This document shows positions 53,593 to 63,564 of a DNA stretch of 64,000 nt, piece by piece. Location of the stretch: positions 96,163-160,162 of the forward strand of contig CAUYLG010066144.1 in assembly GCA_963573385.1 (NCBI GenBank). The letters run 5' to 3'. A program made the translations under genes and the position numbers. The stretch's first letter is position 1, and each line of letters starts with the position of its first letter. The stretch comes from Cacajao melanocephalus. Lineage: Eukaryota; Chordata; Mammalia; Primates; Pitheciidae. The notes under the pieces are model-generated. The model was not told the DNA's origin, did no database searches, and worked only from the letters and a program-made list of their open reading frames with translations.

Positions 53593-53620
53593 ATGAATAA
53601 ATGAATGAGTGAATGAATGC
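53593..53620. repeat. (TGAA)n tail of the L2
   Basis: 'gatgaataaatgaatgag' and further TGAA units; L2 elements end in this kind of short tandem tail. Confidence 0.85.
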
Positions 53621-54378
53621 TAATTATTTCCTCCAGAATTTCTTTTAAGTCCTGCAAATTGGCCAGGGCTTTTTTTTAACGAGTGAAAATGAATTATCAA
53701 AGCATTTTCCTTTCCTTAAAGTATTTTGAAAGTGAAAAAGCCACCTAAAAAAATCAGTGGCTTCCACAAGCACTTGCAGTAACACAATACCCAGCAGAAA
53801 ATGAGAAATCAAACAATTTGCATTCTGATATTATCCTTGAGTAAGGGAAGCACCTTGGTTTGTCAATCAAAGCTGCTCACAGTTTTGATGAATGGTAAGT
53901 GTCTGGATTGAATAGAATAATTACCCACGCTTTCAAAGAGTGACTGGCTTTGCTGAGGTAGCTGCTTCCTGGTTTTGCTTTTCTCAGAAACACGGCGGTC
54001 AGAAAAGGCTGTCTCCTGCTCATCATAAATCTGTCATTTTAGCACAAACTTAAAATCCCTGGATATTTTTACAAGTGGGATTCTTGAAAGTTTCTAAGTT
54101 TCAAAGAGTTCAGTTTAGCTCAAATAGTATAAAACAGTGTGAGGTCATAGATAGCCTTACCTAAATTGTCACGTGCATAAAGCATTCCTATTACAGTCAT
54201 AGTAGGGTTTTGTGAATGTTCATAGAGTATTAACACACTGGCACCGAAAGAATGAAAATGATAAGTAAAGGGAATTCCATTTTTTGTTCAAATGTGTTGA
54301 TAGGATATTTTACAGTGTACCTAACCTATTGGGTGAAAAACACATCAACATTCAGAAATATTAAGACAAAGATTTTAC

Positions 54379-54394
54379 GTGTGTGTGTGTGTGT
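54379..54394. repeat. (TG)n microsatellite
   Basis: Eight TG units following 'ttttac'. Confidence 0.9.
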
Positions 54395-54444
54395 ATAATA
54401 AACATCTGTTTCCCAGTCTGCAAAATAGTAACTGCAGATACCAC

Positions 54445-54479
54445 TGTGTGTGCGTGTGTGTGTGTGTTTGTGTGTGTGT
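54445..54479. repeat. (TG)n microsatellite, interrupted
   Basis: About 17 TG-type dinucleotides with one CG and one TT interruption, 50 bp from the previous tract. Confidence 0.9.
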
Positions 54480-55515
54480 AATGGGTTCCTGATCTAGTTA
54501 AAAGACTAACTTTCACACAGCTCTACTGAAACTTTCTCCTTAGAATCCTGAGTTAGCTGAGACCTACCTTTCCCATTAATGAGGCTCTTTTTTTTCTGCT
54601 TATTAACATGCTGCAGTTTTGGGTGGAATTCAAACCGTTCAGATGCAGTTGAGAAAAAGAGAACTGGGTCTGACCACAGTTCAGCATGTGTTTAGCATGT
54701 GTAAACCGTCGTGTGTTTAATAATAGGATGTGAAGGGTTGAATGTGTGGCACCTCTCCATTGCTGGGCACGTTCCTCAGCGAGGCAATGTGTGCTGCCTT
54801 GGAGGGGCAGATGGGATTTCTGTTGGTGAATATCACTGTGGCTGCGCCCACTGCTGCCAGGTGTGGGGAGCCAGTCTAGAGCTGGAACCCACCAAGGGAG
54901 CTTTCATAGAGTGGCTGAGATAGAGGGTGATCACATTCGCAGGATGAAACTCTGAGCGTTATTGGGGCCATTCCTACTGAGGGATGATGCTACTTCAAGA
55001 GAAAGGGGGCCTGTGTCTTGTGTCTTTCTTTAGAGGACCGATGGCTCATCCAAACGCACAGTCTGCCATTGCTGTGGCCACTGAGAAGGCACCCTGAGAT
55101 GCTGGTTTTCCTCTGAAGCTTGCTGCTGGGTGCCTGCCTCCACTGCCAGTCATTGTGGAACTTCAGAAGGAAGACAAAGCATAGCACACCTGCCAATAAA
55201 ACCCAGAAAGGAGACACGTGCTTCATTACTGGGTGCCTTAGCGCCAAATAGGAGCCAGGCCTCTGTCACCTGTTCTTAGGCCTCCCCCTCACCCTTTAAA
55301 AATGAAATTGAAGCAAGAAAACAACAACAACAACAAAACTGGAGACTAGGGAGAGAAAAACCTTGAGGAAAGTGGCTTGCATCTTCAACTCATCCTCTCA
55401 CCCACTCTCTTTCACGTTGACTTTCTCTCTTTTATTTGTCCCCATCTGGAAGCTTCTTCATAAGTCTTCCTTACCTTCCTAATGTAACTGGAGTAACTGC
55501 AGCTGGATTCCCTGG

Positions 55516-55588
55516 TTCCCACACCGGGGGTCAAACCCGGGGCCACCAGAGTGAAAACCAGGAGTCCTAACGGCTAGGCCACCACAGA
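55516..55588 (-). pseudogene. tRNA-Glu(UUC) retropseudogene with CCA tail
   Basis: Read on the minus strand, 73 nt follow tRNA-Glu. The A box 'tggcctagccg' fits TRGCNNAGYNG at all 11 positions. The anticodon loop is TTTTCAC, with anticodon TTC at 55553-55555. The T arm contains 'gggtttgacccc', with two changes from the B-box consensus. The 3' end GGGAA is followed directly by CCA (TGG at 55513-55515 on the plus strand), which is added to tRNA after transcription and not encoded in human tRNA genes. The acceptor stem has three mismatches. Imperfect 19-bp direct repeats (55489-55507 and 55591-55609, 15 matches) flank it. I infer an old reverse-transcribed tRNA, not a working gene. Confidence 0.8.
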
Positions 55589-55590
55589 AG

Positions 55591-56110
55591 TGGAATAACT
55601 AGAGCCGGAACTTAGGCTCTTGGCCTTCCTAACCCTGAAGAATGGGGAAAGGGGCCTCGGAGGCACAGTGAGTGTTATAGCTGAAATACAACTCGTGGGC
55701 CCAAAGAGTGTGCAACAGTGTGATTTATTAGACAGAGCCAAAAGACAGCTTCCACGCCATGCAAGGGGACCCGGAGAGGATTCCAGCCCAGGCTGGGGTC
55801 GTTAGAGCTTTTACCCCTGAGTGATTCCCTCCCCATTCATGTTCTCATCCAACAGAGGGTTTCTTTCAAACTTCCTCTGGATTGCTTGATCTTTGAATCC
55901 TTTACCAGATTGGCTACTCTTTTACAACCCTGAGTCACAGAGCACCCACCTCCAATAGCCAGAGGTGTGAAAATCAGAGACAAAGCTCCTACCTGGCCTG
56001 CCAGAGGCGGGAAAACCAAAACAAAGGGCCCTAGCCGTCCAGAGGCGGGAAAACTGCAGGATTCTTGCACTCGAAACAATGCACCCATCGACCCTGGGAA
56101 GTCCCTTTAA
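55591..56110 (-). mobile_element. ERV1 LTR, copy A (HERV9-like R/U5)
   Basis: On the minus strand the order is U3 subrepeats, 'aaggattcaaagatcaagca', 'gaaagaaaccctctgttgg', 'gcgtggaagctgtctttt', the polyadenylation signal AATAAA (55724-55729), 'tgcacactctttgggccc' and 'ataacactcactgtgcctc'. It aligns along its length with copy B at 56640-57152 on the other strand. The R/U5 wording resembles HERV9/LTR12 relatives, but the subfamily is not resolved. There are no internal retroviral genes. Confidence 0.85.
55959..56052 (-). repeat. Threefold U3 subrepeat, LTR A
   Basis: Units of about 38-42 bp are anchored by 'ttttcccgcctctgg' (56001-56015), 'tttcccgcctctgg' (56039-56052) and a decayed 'ttttcacacctctgg' (55959-55973), read on the minus strand. 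Confidence 0.9.
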
Positions 56111-56639
56111 CCCAGTCCCTCGCTACGACGTCAATAGAATAATCTACAACCTTTTGATTTTAGCACGATTGCTCAAAGCAATGATATTTTTCAGACATAT
56201 TTAAAGCTATTTTTAAAGCACTTTCTGGGAGTACTAAAAAGAAAATAAGATTGGAATAATCTCAGTATTTCAAGTAGCTCCAAATCGAATTCATGACTCA
56301 CAGTTGGAGACAGGCACCCAGCAGCAAAATTCATGGTAATTTTGCCCTTTAAAGATGAAGCAATTTCGACAAGACTTGTTGATAGAGTCCCAGGTAGAGT
56401 TTCTCTCAGAAAATTTCAAAATGAAGTCATGTTTCCGATCTGACCCCCGGCCTTTTGTTTACAGTGAGTCTAGGGAACCTCTTCCCTGAAGCCAGTGGTT
56501 GTTTTTCTGAGGAATTGGAGGCATATGTGTGCTCATGCTGAGCCATCATTTCCAGTAGTAAATCTTGTCCCTGATTTGGCTGGGGGAAATTTAACATGGA
56601 GCATTGGGGAATTATTGATATCTAGTAATACTCTAAGGA
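56111..56639. other. Spacer between the divergent LTRs
   Basis: About 530 bp, mostly AT-rich and not recognised. The outer parts may be the 5' ends of U3 of either LTR, because I could not fix those edges. Confidence 0.4.
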
Positions 56640-57152
56640 AGTGCTCAGGGTTTTTGGAACTTAGGGACTGTGTTAGAGGAAATTTTCCCCTCTCTGGCGG
56701 GTTAGGGGCTTTGTTTGCACTTTTCCTGCCTTTGGCTTTTAGGGGCTTTAAGGGCAGGGCCCTTTCCCGCCTCTGGGCCTTGGAGGCGTAGGCTCCGTAA
56801 CTCAGGGTTAGAAAACAGTAGCCAATCCGGTAAAGGATTCAAAGATCAATTAATCTAGAGAGAGAGAGAGAGATTGAAAGAAACCCTCTCATTGGACAAG
56901 AACAAGAATGGGGCGGGGCTAACTCAGAGCCAAAGCTCCAGCCGCCCAAGCCTGCAGCTGCACCCCCTCCCGGTCCCCCAGCACAGCGTGGAAGCTGTCC
57001 TTTCGTTCTGCCTAGTAAACTGCACGACCGCACACTCTGGGTCCATGAGTTCCGTCGGAGCTGAAACACTCACTGCGACACCGAGGCCCGCTTCCCCATG
57101 GTTCGGGCTTAGGGAGGTCAGGAACCTGAAAATCCGGTTGCAGCTGATCCGG
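56640..57152 (+). mobile_element. ERV1 LTR, copy B, same family as copy A
   Basis: The plus strand shows the same order as copy A: U3 subrepeats, 'taaaggattcaaagatcaat', 'gaaagaaaccctctcattgg', 'gcgtggaagctgtcctttcg', a variant polyadenylation signal AGTAAA (57014-57019), 'cgcacactctgggtccatga' and 'gaaacactcactgcgacacc'. An AG microsatellite (56857-56871) has expanded in it. It is CpG-richer than copy A. No retroviral genes follow downstream. Confidence 0.85.
56683..56776 (+). repeat. Threefold U3 subrepeat, LTR B
   Basis: Anchors 'ttttcccctctctgg' (56683-56697), 'ttttcctgcctttgg' (56721-56735) and 'ctttcccgcctctgg' (56762-56776) are spaced 38 and 41 bp apart. Confidence 0.9.
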
Positions 57153-58034
57153 TTACAGAACGATGACAAAGACTCGGCCACAAGGACTATTCAGAGACCT
57201 ATGATAATATTTAAAAGTGGGATCATTCGTGGGCCCATTCTAGGACTCCACGTTTGTCTCCTGGCCTTGTGAAGCAGAAGCTTGAGCTTTGTGAGTGGAA
57301 CCCGAAGTTGGTTTTGTGCTGCTCTTGTCACTTGAGAAGTTCACCCCATTTGTGTCCCAGGGTTGTTCGTTCAGGTCATCCCTCAGCTCTCTGTGGTTGC
57401 ACCTCCAAAAAAGAAACTGGTTTGTAACTAGAGTGTTTTCCTGACCCCAGCGGTGCTGGTGTCCTCAGACACGTCTGCCTCACCGAGCTGTTTTTCCCTT
57501 GGAGTGTCCTCTGTCTAACACATGCTTCTATCAAGCAGAAAAGAGAAGTGGGGCTGGCTCTCTGCATTACAGAAGTATGCAGTCTTAAGAGATGGTACCA
57601 AGTTCTCATTTGCTAGAACTCTAAGGCTACTGGAAAGGAAACATTTTGTTTTAAATGACATGAAGACCGTCTTTTTTTTTTTTTTTCTGCAGGATTACAT
57701 TTGTCACACATAAAAATACTATTCTTAGTCCTCCACGTGATCCATTCATTATTTTATAGACCCAAAGTCCTCGAGCAAGGATTGCAAAACCACATCACAA
57801 AACGTTTGCAAGCCCTGCTTTTGCATGTGGGTCTTTGATTTATCTGACAGCTGTGGAATCATCCACAACTAGGCCATGTGCCAGTAAGTCCACATGTGTG
57901 GCTAGAAAGAGTGCACGCGAAGGTGGGGATTGTTTATGGGCATTTTTCCCTCCTGACCTGCCCTTTTCCTGCTAGAAAAATCTACCTAATTGAGGAAGAA
58001 TCAAGGTCTACTTGACAGATGTTGTTAGAAGAGG
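57153..58034. other. Unassigned sequence after LTR B
   Basis: No retroviral internal sequence is recognisable. A 15-nt T run at 57672-57686 may be the tail of an unrecognised insertion. Confidence 0.45.
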
Positions 58035-58205
58035 GAGACAAGAGACCTCAGGTCCAGCCCCAGTTCTGCTGTTTCTTGTCGCTGCAATCTTTGGCAAGTC
58101 TCTGAACTTGTTCAGGTCTCAGTTGCATCCTCTCTGGAGTCCAGACGTTTCCAGTGTGAACATTAATAATGTGTGTTTTAATGTGTCTGTAAAATGCTTG
58201 TGGGA
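58035..58205 (+). mobile_element. MIR SINE
   Basis: 'ggtccagccccagttctgct', 'caatctttggcaagtctctg' and 'aatgtgtctgtaaaatgctt' follow the MIR order. Confidence 0.75.
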
Positions 58206-58429
58206 GAATAACAAAGATTTTCTTCTAGAGAGTGAGATAATCCTTTTTGGTTGCTTTGGAGAGCTCCGGCCATTTTAGATTAATACATGCAATGGTTAAT
58301 TAGGTTGCCTCTATTAACGACATTACGATCAAGCAAACGTAGCCAAAGAAAGGCAGAGCTGCTGAGCCACTATTGAGGGTTGGGGGTCTCTCAGCTCGGC
58401 AAAGCATTAGCACAATTTTGAAAGTTAGA

Positions 58430-58560
58430 TGTTACCGTCATCGTTTTTAGAGACAAGGAAAACAAGCCTCAAATAAGTCTGAGAAGTCTCCCACACATCC
58501 CAGAGCTGCTGCTGCTGGATTTGAATCCAGCTTTTCCCTCTGTGCCTGCTGCTGCAGCGA
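58430..58560 (-). mobile_element. MIR SINE
   Basis: 'gagacaaggaaaacaagcct', 'cacatcccagagctgctgct' and 'ggatttgaatccagctttt' follow the antisense MIR core. Confidence 0.75.
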
Positions 58561-58691
58561 CCAGCCAAGTTGCCTCTGACTTTTGTGTGTCAAAGGAGGC
58601 AATTTACTTGGGCAAGTTTCTGATTCCACCCTGCACATGTAAGACTGCATTCTGGAATCATAAACTTGCCCCAGTAAAAATCCATCATAGA

Positions 58692-58990
58692 GGCCGGGTG
58701 CAGTGGCTCATGCTTGTAATCCCAGCACTTTGGGAGGCCAAGGTGGGTGGATCACGAGGTCAGGAGTTCCAGACCAGCCTGGCCAACATGGTGAAATCCC
58801 GTCTCTATTAAAAATACAAAAATTAGCCAGATGTGGTGGTGTGCACCTATAATCCCAGCTACTTGGGAGGCTGAGGCAGGAGAATCACTTCAACTCAGGA
58901 GGTACAGGTTGCAGTGAGTCAAGATTGTGCCATTGCACTCCAGCCTGTGCGACAGAATGAGACTCCGTCTCAAAAAAAAAAGAAAAAAAA
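58692..58990 (+). mobile_element. AluS, full length, perfect TSD
   Basis: 'ggccgggtgcagtggctcat' to an A-rich tail; the 16-bp TSD 'aaaaatccatcataga' lies at 58676-58691 and 58987-59002 without a change. Confidence 0.98.
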
Positions 58991-59002
58991 ATCCATCATA
59001 GA

Positions 59003-61984
59003 GCAGTAGGTGTGACAGGTGACTGCAAACTTAAGGAAGGAGTGACTCACACAAAGCATCTTGAGAATTACGGATGCATGCGTTTCATTAGTGAGAGTTA
59101 CCACTGTTCTTAGAACCCCATTAAATCCCCACTGAAGGGCCTGCGAAGCTCCTTACATTTTGACAATTTCTTCACAGTAGAAAGATGCTGAGGAAAGATG
59201 TAGGAGAGCTGGCTTTCACTGGAGAGCTTGTCTCACTTGCAGCAGAATGTGAAGTTACTTAACTCTTTAGGTGAACCAATAACAGCACCAAGTAAAGTTA
59301 GTAGCATTTTAGACGTTAACAAATTATTCACTACTGCATGTTTTAGACTATGAACAATCTCATTGTAATTCAAAGGATCTCAGATAATTAGATATAATAG
59401 AATCTGGTGAATACTTAGTAGCTTTCTAATTCATTGTATTTGGTTGCAATTTTGTGGGCAATTACATGTATTGAGGTTTTGAATCCCTAAAAATCCAAGT
59501 ACACTTTTGGTATTGAAGCAGAATTAACATAAAGGGATTAAGTGGCAAGAATAAATTTGCAAATAGCTGCTAGATCATTGAGTAGAAAAGAGATCAATGG
59601 AAGAAAAAAACTGGGAAAATAGGAAGGATGACACTAGGGTCGAGGACTGTAGAGAGGAAACATTGAAGGGGGCGTGGTCAAGCTATCAGCAGTTCTTATT
59701 AATTCCCTGAGGACTATATTTCTCCTTATTAGCGTGACGCAAAAGGAGTGACGGCATCACGCTTCGTTAATAGAAGAGAACCTTAAACATAAGGACGATG
59801 TAAGTTATGTTACTAAATTTTAAAATGAGAGTAATAAACAAGAGAGCGTAAGGAATAGCCAGCCTAATTCTCCCTAAGAGTTTTTGGGAAATTGGCTGAG
59901 TAGGAAGGCTAGCAGCCCACGCGCTGTGGACAAGTAGGAGCCACTAGGGCAGGGAAGGGACTGGCAGTGAGCAGTTTAAGTGGAAAAAGTTGGATCTTCT
60001 TGCAACGCTGAGTAGTTTAAATGACTTTGCCACCAGCTGCTCGTATCAAACCTCCTGACCAGAATATTTTAGTACTCACTTTGCAGCTAATAGTTGAATA
60101 ATAAGAAGCTATTTCAAGGGAAGGATGTGAGAAAACCTCATATAGTTAAAAGAAAATCAAAAGTAAGACCAAAAATGACTACCACCAGAACCCATTTTCA
60201 GAATAAAGTCCTAAAGTTTTATTCCTGGAGATTTTACTTTCAAAGCTGTCAAAAATATTTCACTGCTTATAACTGAAGTAAACACAGCATTTTCTGCCCG
60301 GGTGCTACAGTAATATCTGTGAAATCAAGGTTGAATTGTGCTAGTTATAGATGAATGTGTGAAGAATACATAACTCCTAATGTAATTTTAGAAAGTTTAT
60401 GCACCGCCTCTTATAATCTCTCGTACCATGTTCCGGGAGGTACCATATGGCTGGGATACATATTTGGACCTCTTGCCTTTTTTAATCACCAACTTCCTTC
60501 TGACCCCATGTGCTGAACACATTCTGTGGCAACTCTCCCTCCGTCAAAGAGTTCCGGGATCAAAGACCTGCTCCTCTGGCGTTTGAGGGCAGAGGATGTT
60601 ATGTTACCAGTCTGTTTGAAACTGAGCACTCTTCAGTGGCAGCATCCCTTGAGAAATATCAGAACACAACACTGACCCCCAATCACAGGATTCACTATAT
60701 CCATGAGTTATCTTAGAAAACAATATGCACACACCGGGAATAAAACTGTCCTTCCATTATTTCACCTTTTACAGTGAACACGTGCCTATGGAATACAAAG
60801 GAGAGGAAGAGAAAAATTAACACACTTCTGACAGGCAGTGTCTCGGAAAAACCATTTTGGTCTTCTAAAAAGGGGGAAGATCACTTCATTCTTTCAATCA
60901 ATACAGTAGGACTTTTATCTAGGAGAGCATCTAACCTTCTATCTAGGAGAGGCTCTTATCACTAATAAGCAACAAGCATTGCACCAGGAAAGCCAAAAAG
61001 GTAAAGGAGACCATCCTTACCTCTGAGAGCTGTGTAAGAAAGACACTGAGAGCAAAGCAGAGACAACTCCTTTCCAGCTCCATTGAGTTGGTACCCCAAG
61101 AGCGACGGGCGGTCCTCAACCCTGCCCGTACATACAGGAAGGAAGACGCAGCACAGCCTCTGGTCTTTTCAGGCGTTGAGAAAACAGAACATCTGCAAGC
61201 ACATCCACATCATGTCATGGATCAACCAAGGTTGCTCCAGCACTGCTCTGAGCTCATGATCCAATCTCATCAACCTGATTCCTATCTTCCCTTCCACTTT
61301 ATGCCTCTTTTTGTGTAGAATTCCTGTCTTGCTTCTCTGTGCCTGGGCATTACTCAATAGCTACCTTTGCCCTCTGTTACATAAGGACACTGATTTCTTC
61401 CTGTTCATCTGTTGTTTGTCTCTTCTGAAACTAGAGGCCAAATTTACACCACATGCTGGAGATAAGACAGGACCCTCCTGTGATGACCACCTGTTTCCTG
61501 GTTGGGTCTCTCTCTGCTGCTTACTCCACATCCACGTCCAGGTGTTGAGTCTACCACCAAAACAGCACCTTCTGTTTCTTCCCCACCTACTTGGCTCTCA
61601 AGTTCTTCTCGGTCTTCTCTCAATACCTGCCAGCCTCATCCTAATCAAGTCCAGGCACACAATGCCTGGCAGGTGGGGCTGCCCCAGCCCTGGCCACAGA
61701 CCAGCTGCCCCATGTTTGACTCAACCATCATTTCCTGAGTCCCAAGTGTGTCTTTGGCAAAAATACCTGGTAGATTTAATGATATATGATCAATTTTAAT
61801 AATTTGTTATATTTTTTTTTCACAATTACAAGAGATAACATTTTATTTATCTGGAAGATTATATAAAGCTTCTGTTTATTTTGCCTTATTGGGAAACTAC
61901 TTTGAGAAACTATTTTGGTGTAGAAGACAGTCCTTGAGGGAGTTAACTGTAGCCAAGGGTATGGAAGACGGATAAAGCTAAGCT
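59003..61984. other. Unassigned sequence
   Basis: About 3 kb in which I recognise no Alu, L1 or LTR. It includes the longest open frame of the window (162 codons, 61311-61799, plus strand), which is leucine- and cysteine-rich and shows no domain I recognise. I do not call a gene. Confidence 0.45.
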
Positions 61985-62165
61985 GCAGAGTGGGAAGCAG
62001 CCCGCCTGGGCTCCACTCGATCTGCTGACCCCTTGCTTGCTGAATGGCCCTGGGTGAGTTATTTTATTCCTCTGTATCTTAATTTCCCGATCACTAAACT
62101 TTTCTCATAGTGCTGTTGTAAATATTAAATTAGTAAATAATTGCAAAATATGTAGAGATGTGGTT
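61985..62165 (+). mobile_element. MIR SINE
   Basis: 'gcagagtgggaagcagcccg', 'gctgaatggccctgggtgag', 'cctctgtatcttaatttccc' and 'tagtgctgttgtaaatatta' follow the MIR order almost end to end. Confidence 0.85.
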
Positions 62166-63109
62166 TATTCACTAATTATACAATAAATATATCCTTGATG
62201 CTAAATAGTTTTAAAATATGAAGAAACCCAAAAACATATTACTTATACCTCTTCTCCAAGAATGTCAATATTTTGCATACTTTTAATCTTATTTGCTATA
62301 TGGATTTATGTTCTGTTTAGAGCAAAATGACATCAATATACTACGCATTACTTTGATTTTTGGACTTAAAATTTTTTTCTTAGCAATGTACTATCAACTT
62401 TCTAAGTAAGTTATTTGTATTACATACAGTGAATTCTGTTGGAAGTAACAGAAAGTGACACAAACTGTCTTAAACCATAAGAAGTGATTGGCTTCTGTAA
62501 CTAAAAGGAAGAGTGATTCTTTATTATGATTGGACTGACATTGGTTTTATTGCTACTCCTGAATAATCTGTATATTCAGAGTCGTGAGGAATGAATGCCT
62601 TGTGCTTATTGGTTTAGCTTTATTTACTTGCTACACCAATTATTGTGGCAAGTGAGATGGGAGTGTGCTGACTGGGTGCTGGGGTTAATCCCATGTCAAC
62701 TATAAAACAAGGAGGAGGGCTGAGTGCATTCAGGGTATATATCCACAGTTTCCCTTTTTGTATTTTTTAAAATATTATTTTTATCAATGAAATAGTGTTC
62801 ACAATAGACTGTATATTCCTAAACAGTCTAATTTCTGTACACTTAGAAAGTTTTCTAATATAAATAATGCTATAGTGATAATTCTTGGACACACTTCTTT
62901 CTACTTTATTCTCCATTGCTCGTATCTGTATTCTTGTTCTTTTTTTGTCCTTTCATGAGTTTGTTCTCATTTCCTACAACTGTTATTTATATCATCAAAC
63001 TTTCTTCAGTTTGAAACTTTCTTTTGCACACATTCCCATGTATTTTTATCTTTATGGAAGCTGAGAAGTATTGTAAAAGGCCTATGAGATTCCATAGCAG
63101 GTGGACTTT
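62166..63109. other. Unassigned AT-rich sequence
   Basis: No recognised element or frame. Confidence 0.5.
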
Positions 63110-63202
63110 GACTCATATTTGAACTCTGCCTGCTAGTAGTAGTCTGACTTTGGGAAAGTCATTTGATTCCTGTGAATATCATTCAGTTTTCTTAAAATAC
63201 AG
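63110..63202 (+). mobile_element. MIR SINE fragment
   Basis: 'gaactctgcctgctagtag', 'gactttgggaaagtcatttg' and 'cagttttcttaaaataca' match the MIR core. Confidence 0.7.
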
Positions 63203-63564
63203 GTATATCAGTCTGTTCTCACACTGCAAATAAAGACATACCCAACACTAGGTAATGTATAAAGAAACAGAGATTTAATGGACTTACAGTTTCACATGTC
63301 TAGGGAAGCCTCACAATGATGGCAGAAGGTGAATGAGGAGCAAAGTCACATCTTACATGGTGGCAGGCAAGAGAGCATGTGCAGGGAATGCTTTGTAAAA
63401 CCATCAGATCTCATGAAATTTATTCACTATTACAGGAATAGCATAGGAAAGACCCACCTCCATGATTCAATTACCTCCCACCAGATCCCTCCCATGATAC
63501 ATGGGAATTATGGGAGCTGCAATTCAAGATGAGATTTGGGTGTGGATACAGCCAAACCACATCA
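63203..63564 (-). mobile_element. MaLR LTR (MST-type)
   Basis: Antisense order: 'cagtctgttctcacactgca', 'gcctcacaatgatggcagaa', 'atgattcaattacctcccac', 'gggagctgcaattcaagat' and 'cagccaaaccacatca'. It is the third MST-like LTR of the window and lies directly against an L1. Confidence 0.95.

Larger units (their letters stand above)
53623..55488. other. Unassigned sequence with two TG microsatellites
   Basis: About 1.9 kb. 54.7-55.25 kb is GC-richer but has no frame with a recognisable domain. A short (CAA)n lies at about 55320-55336. Confidence 0.45.

Noticed and set aside
55513..55540. Retroviral primer-binding site (tRNA-Glu) for a provirus
   Set aside because: The TGG plus tRNA complement is oriented for a plus-strand provirus with its LTR on the left, but no LTR is recognisable at 55260-55512. 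The adjacent LTR is on the right and minus.
56874..57272. 132-codon plus-strand frame starting in LTR B
   Set aside because: It spans R/U5 of the LTR, is open through CpG-rich composition, and is mirrored by open frames on the opposite strand.
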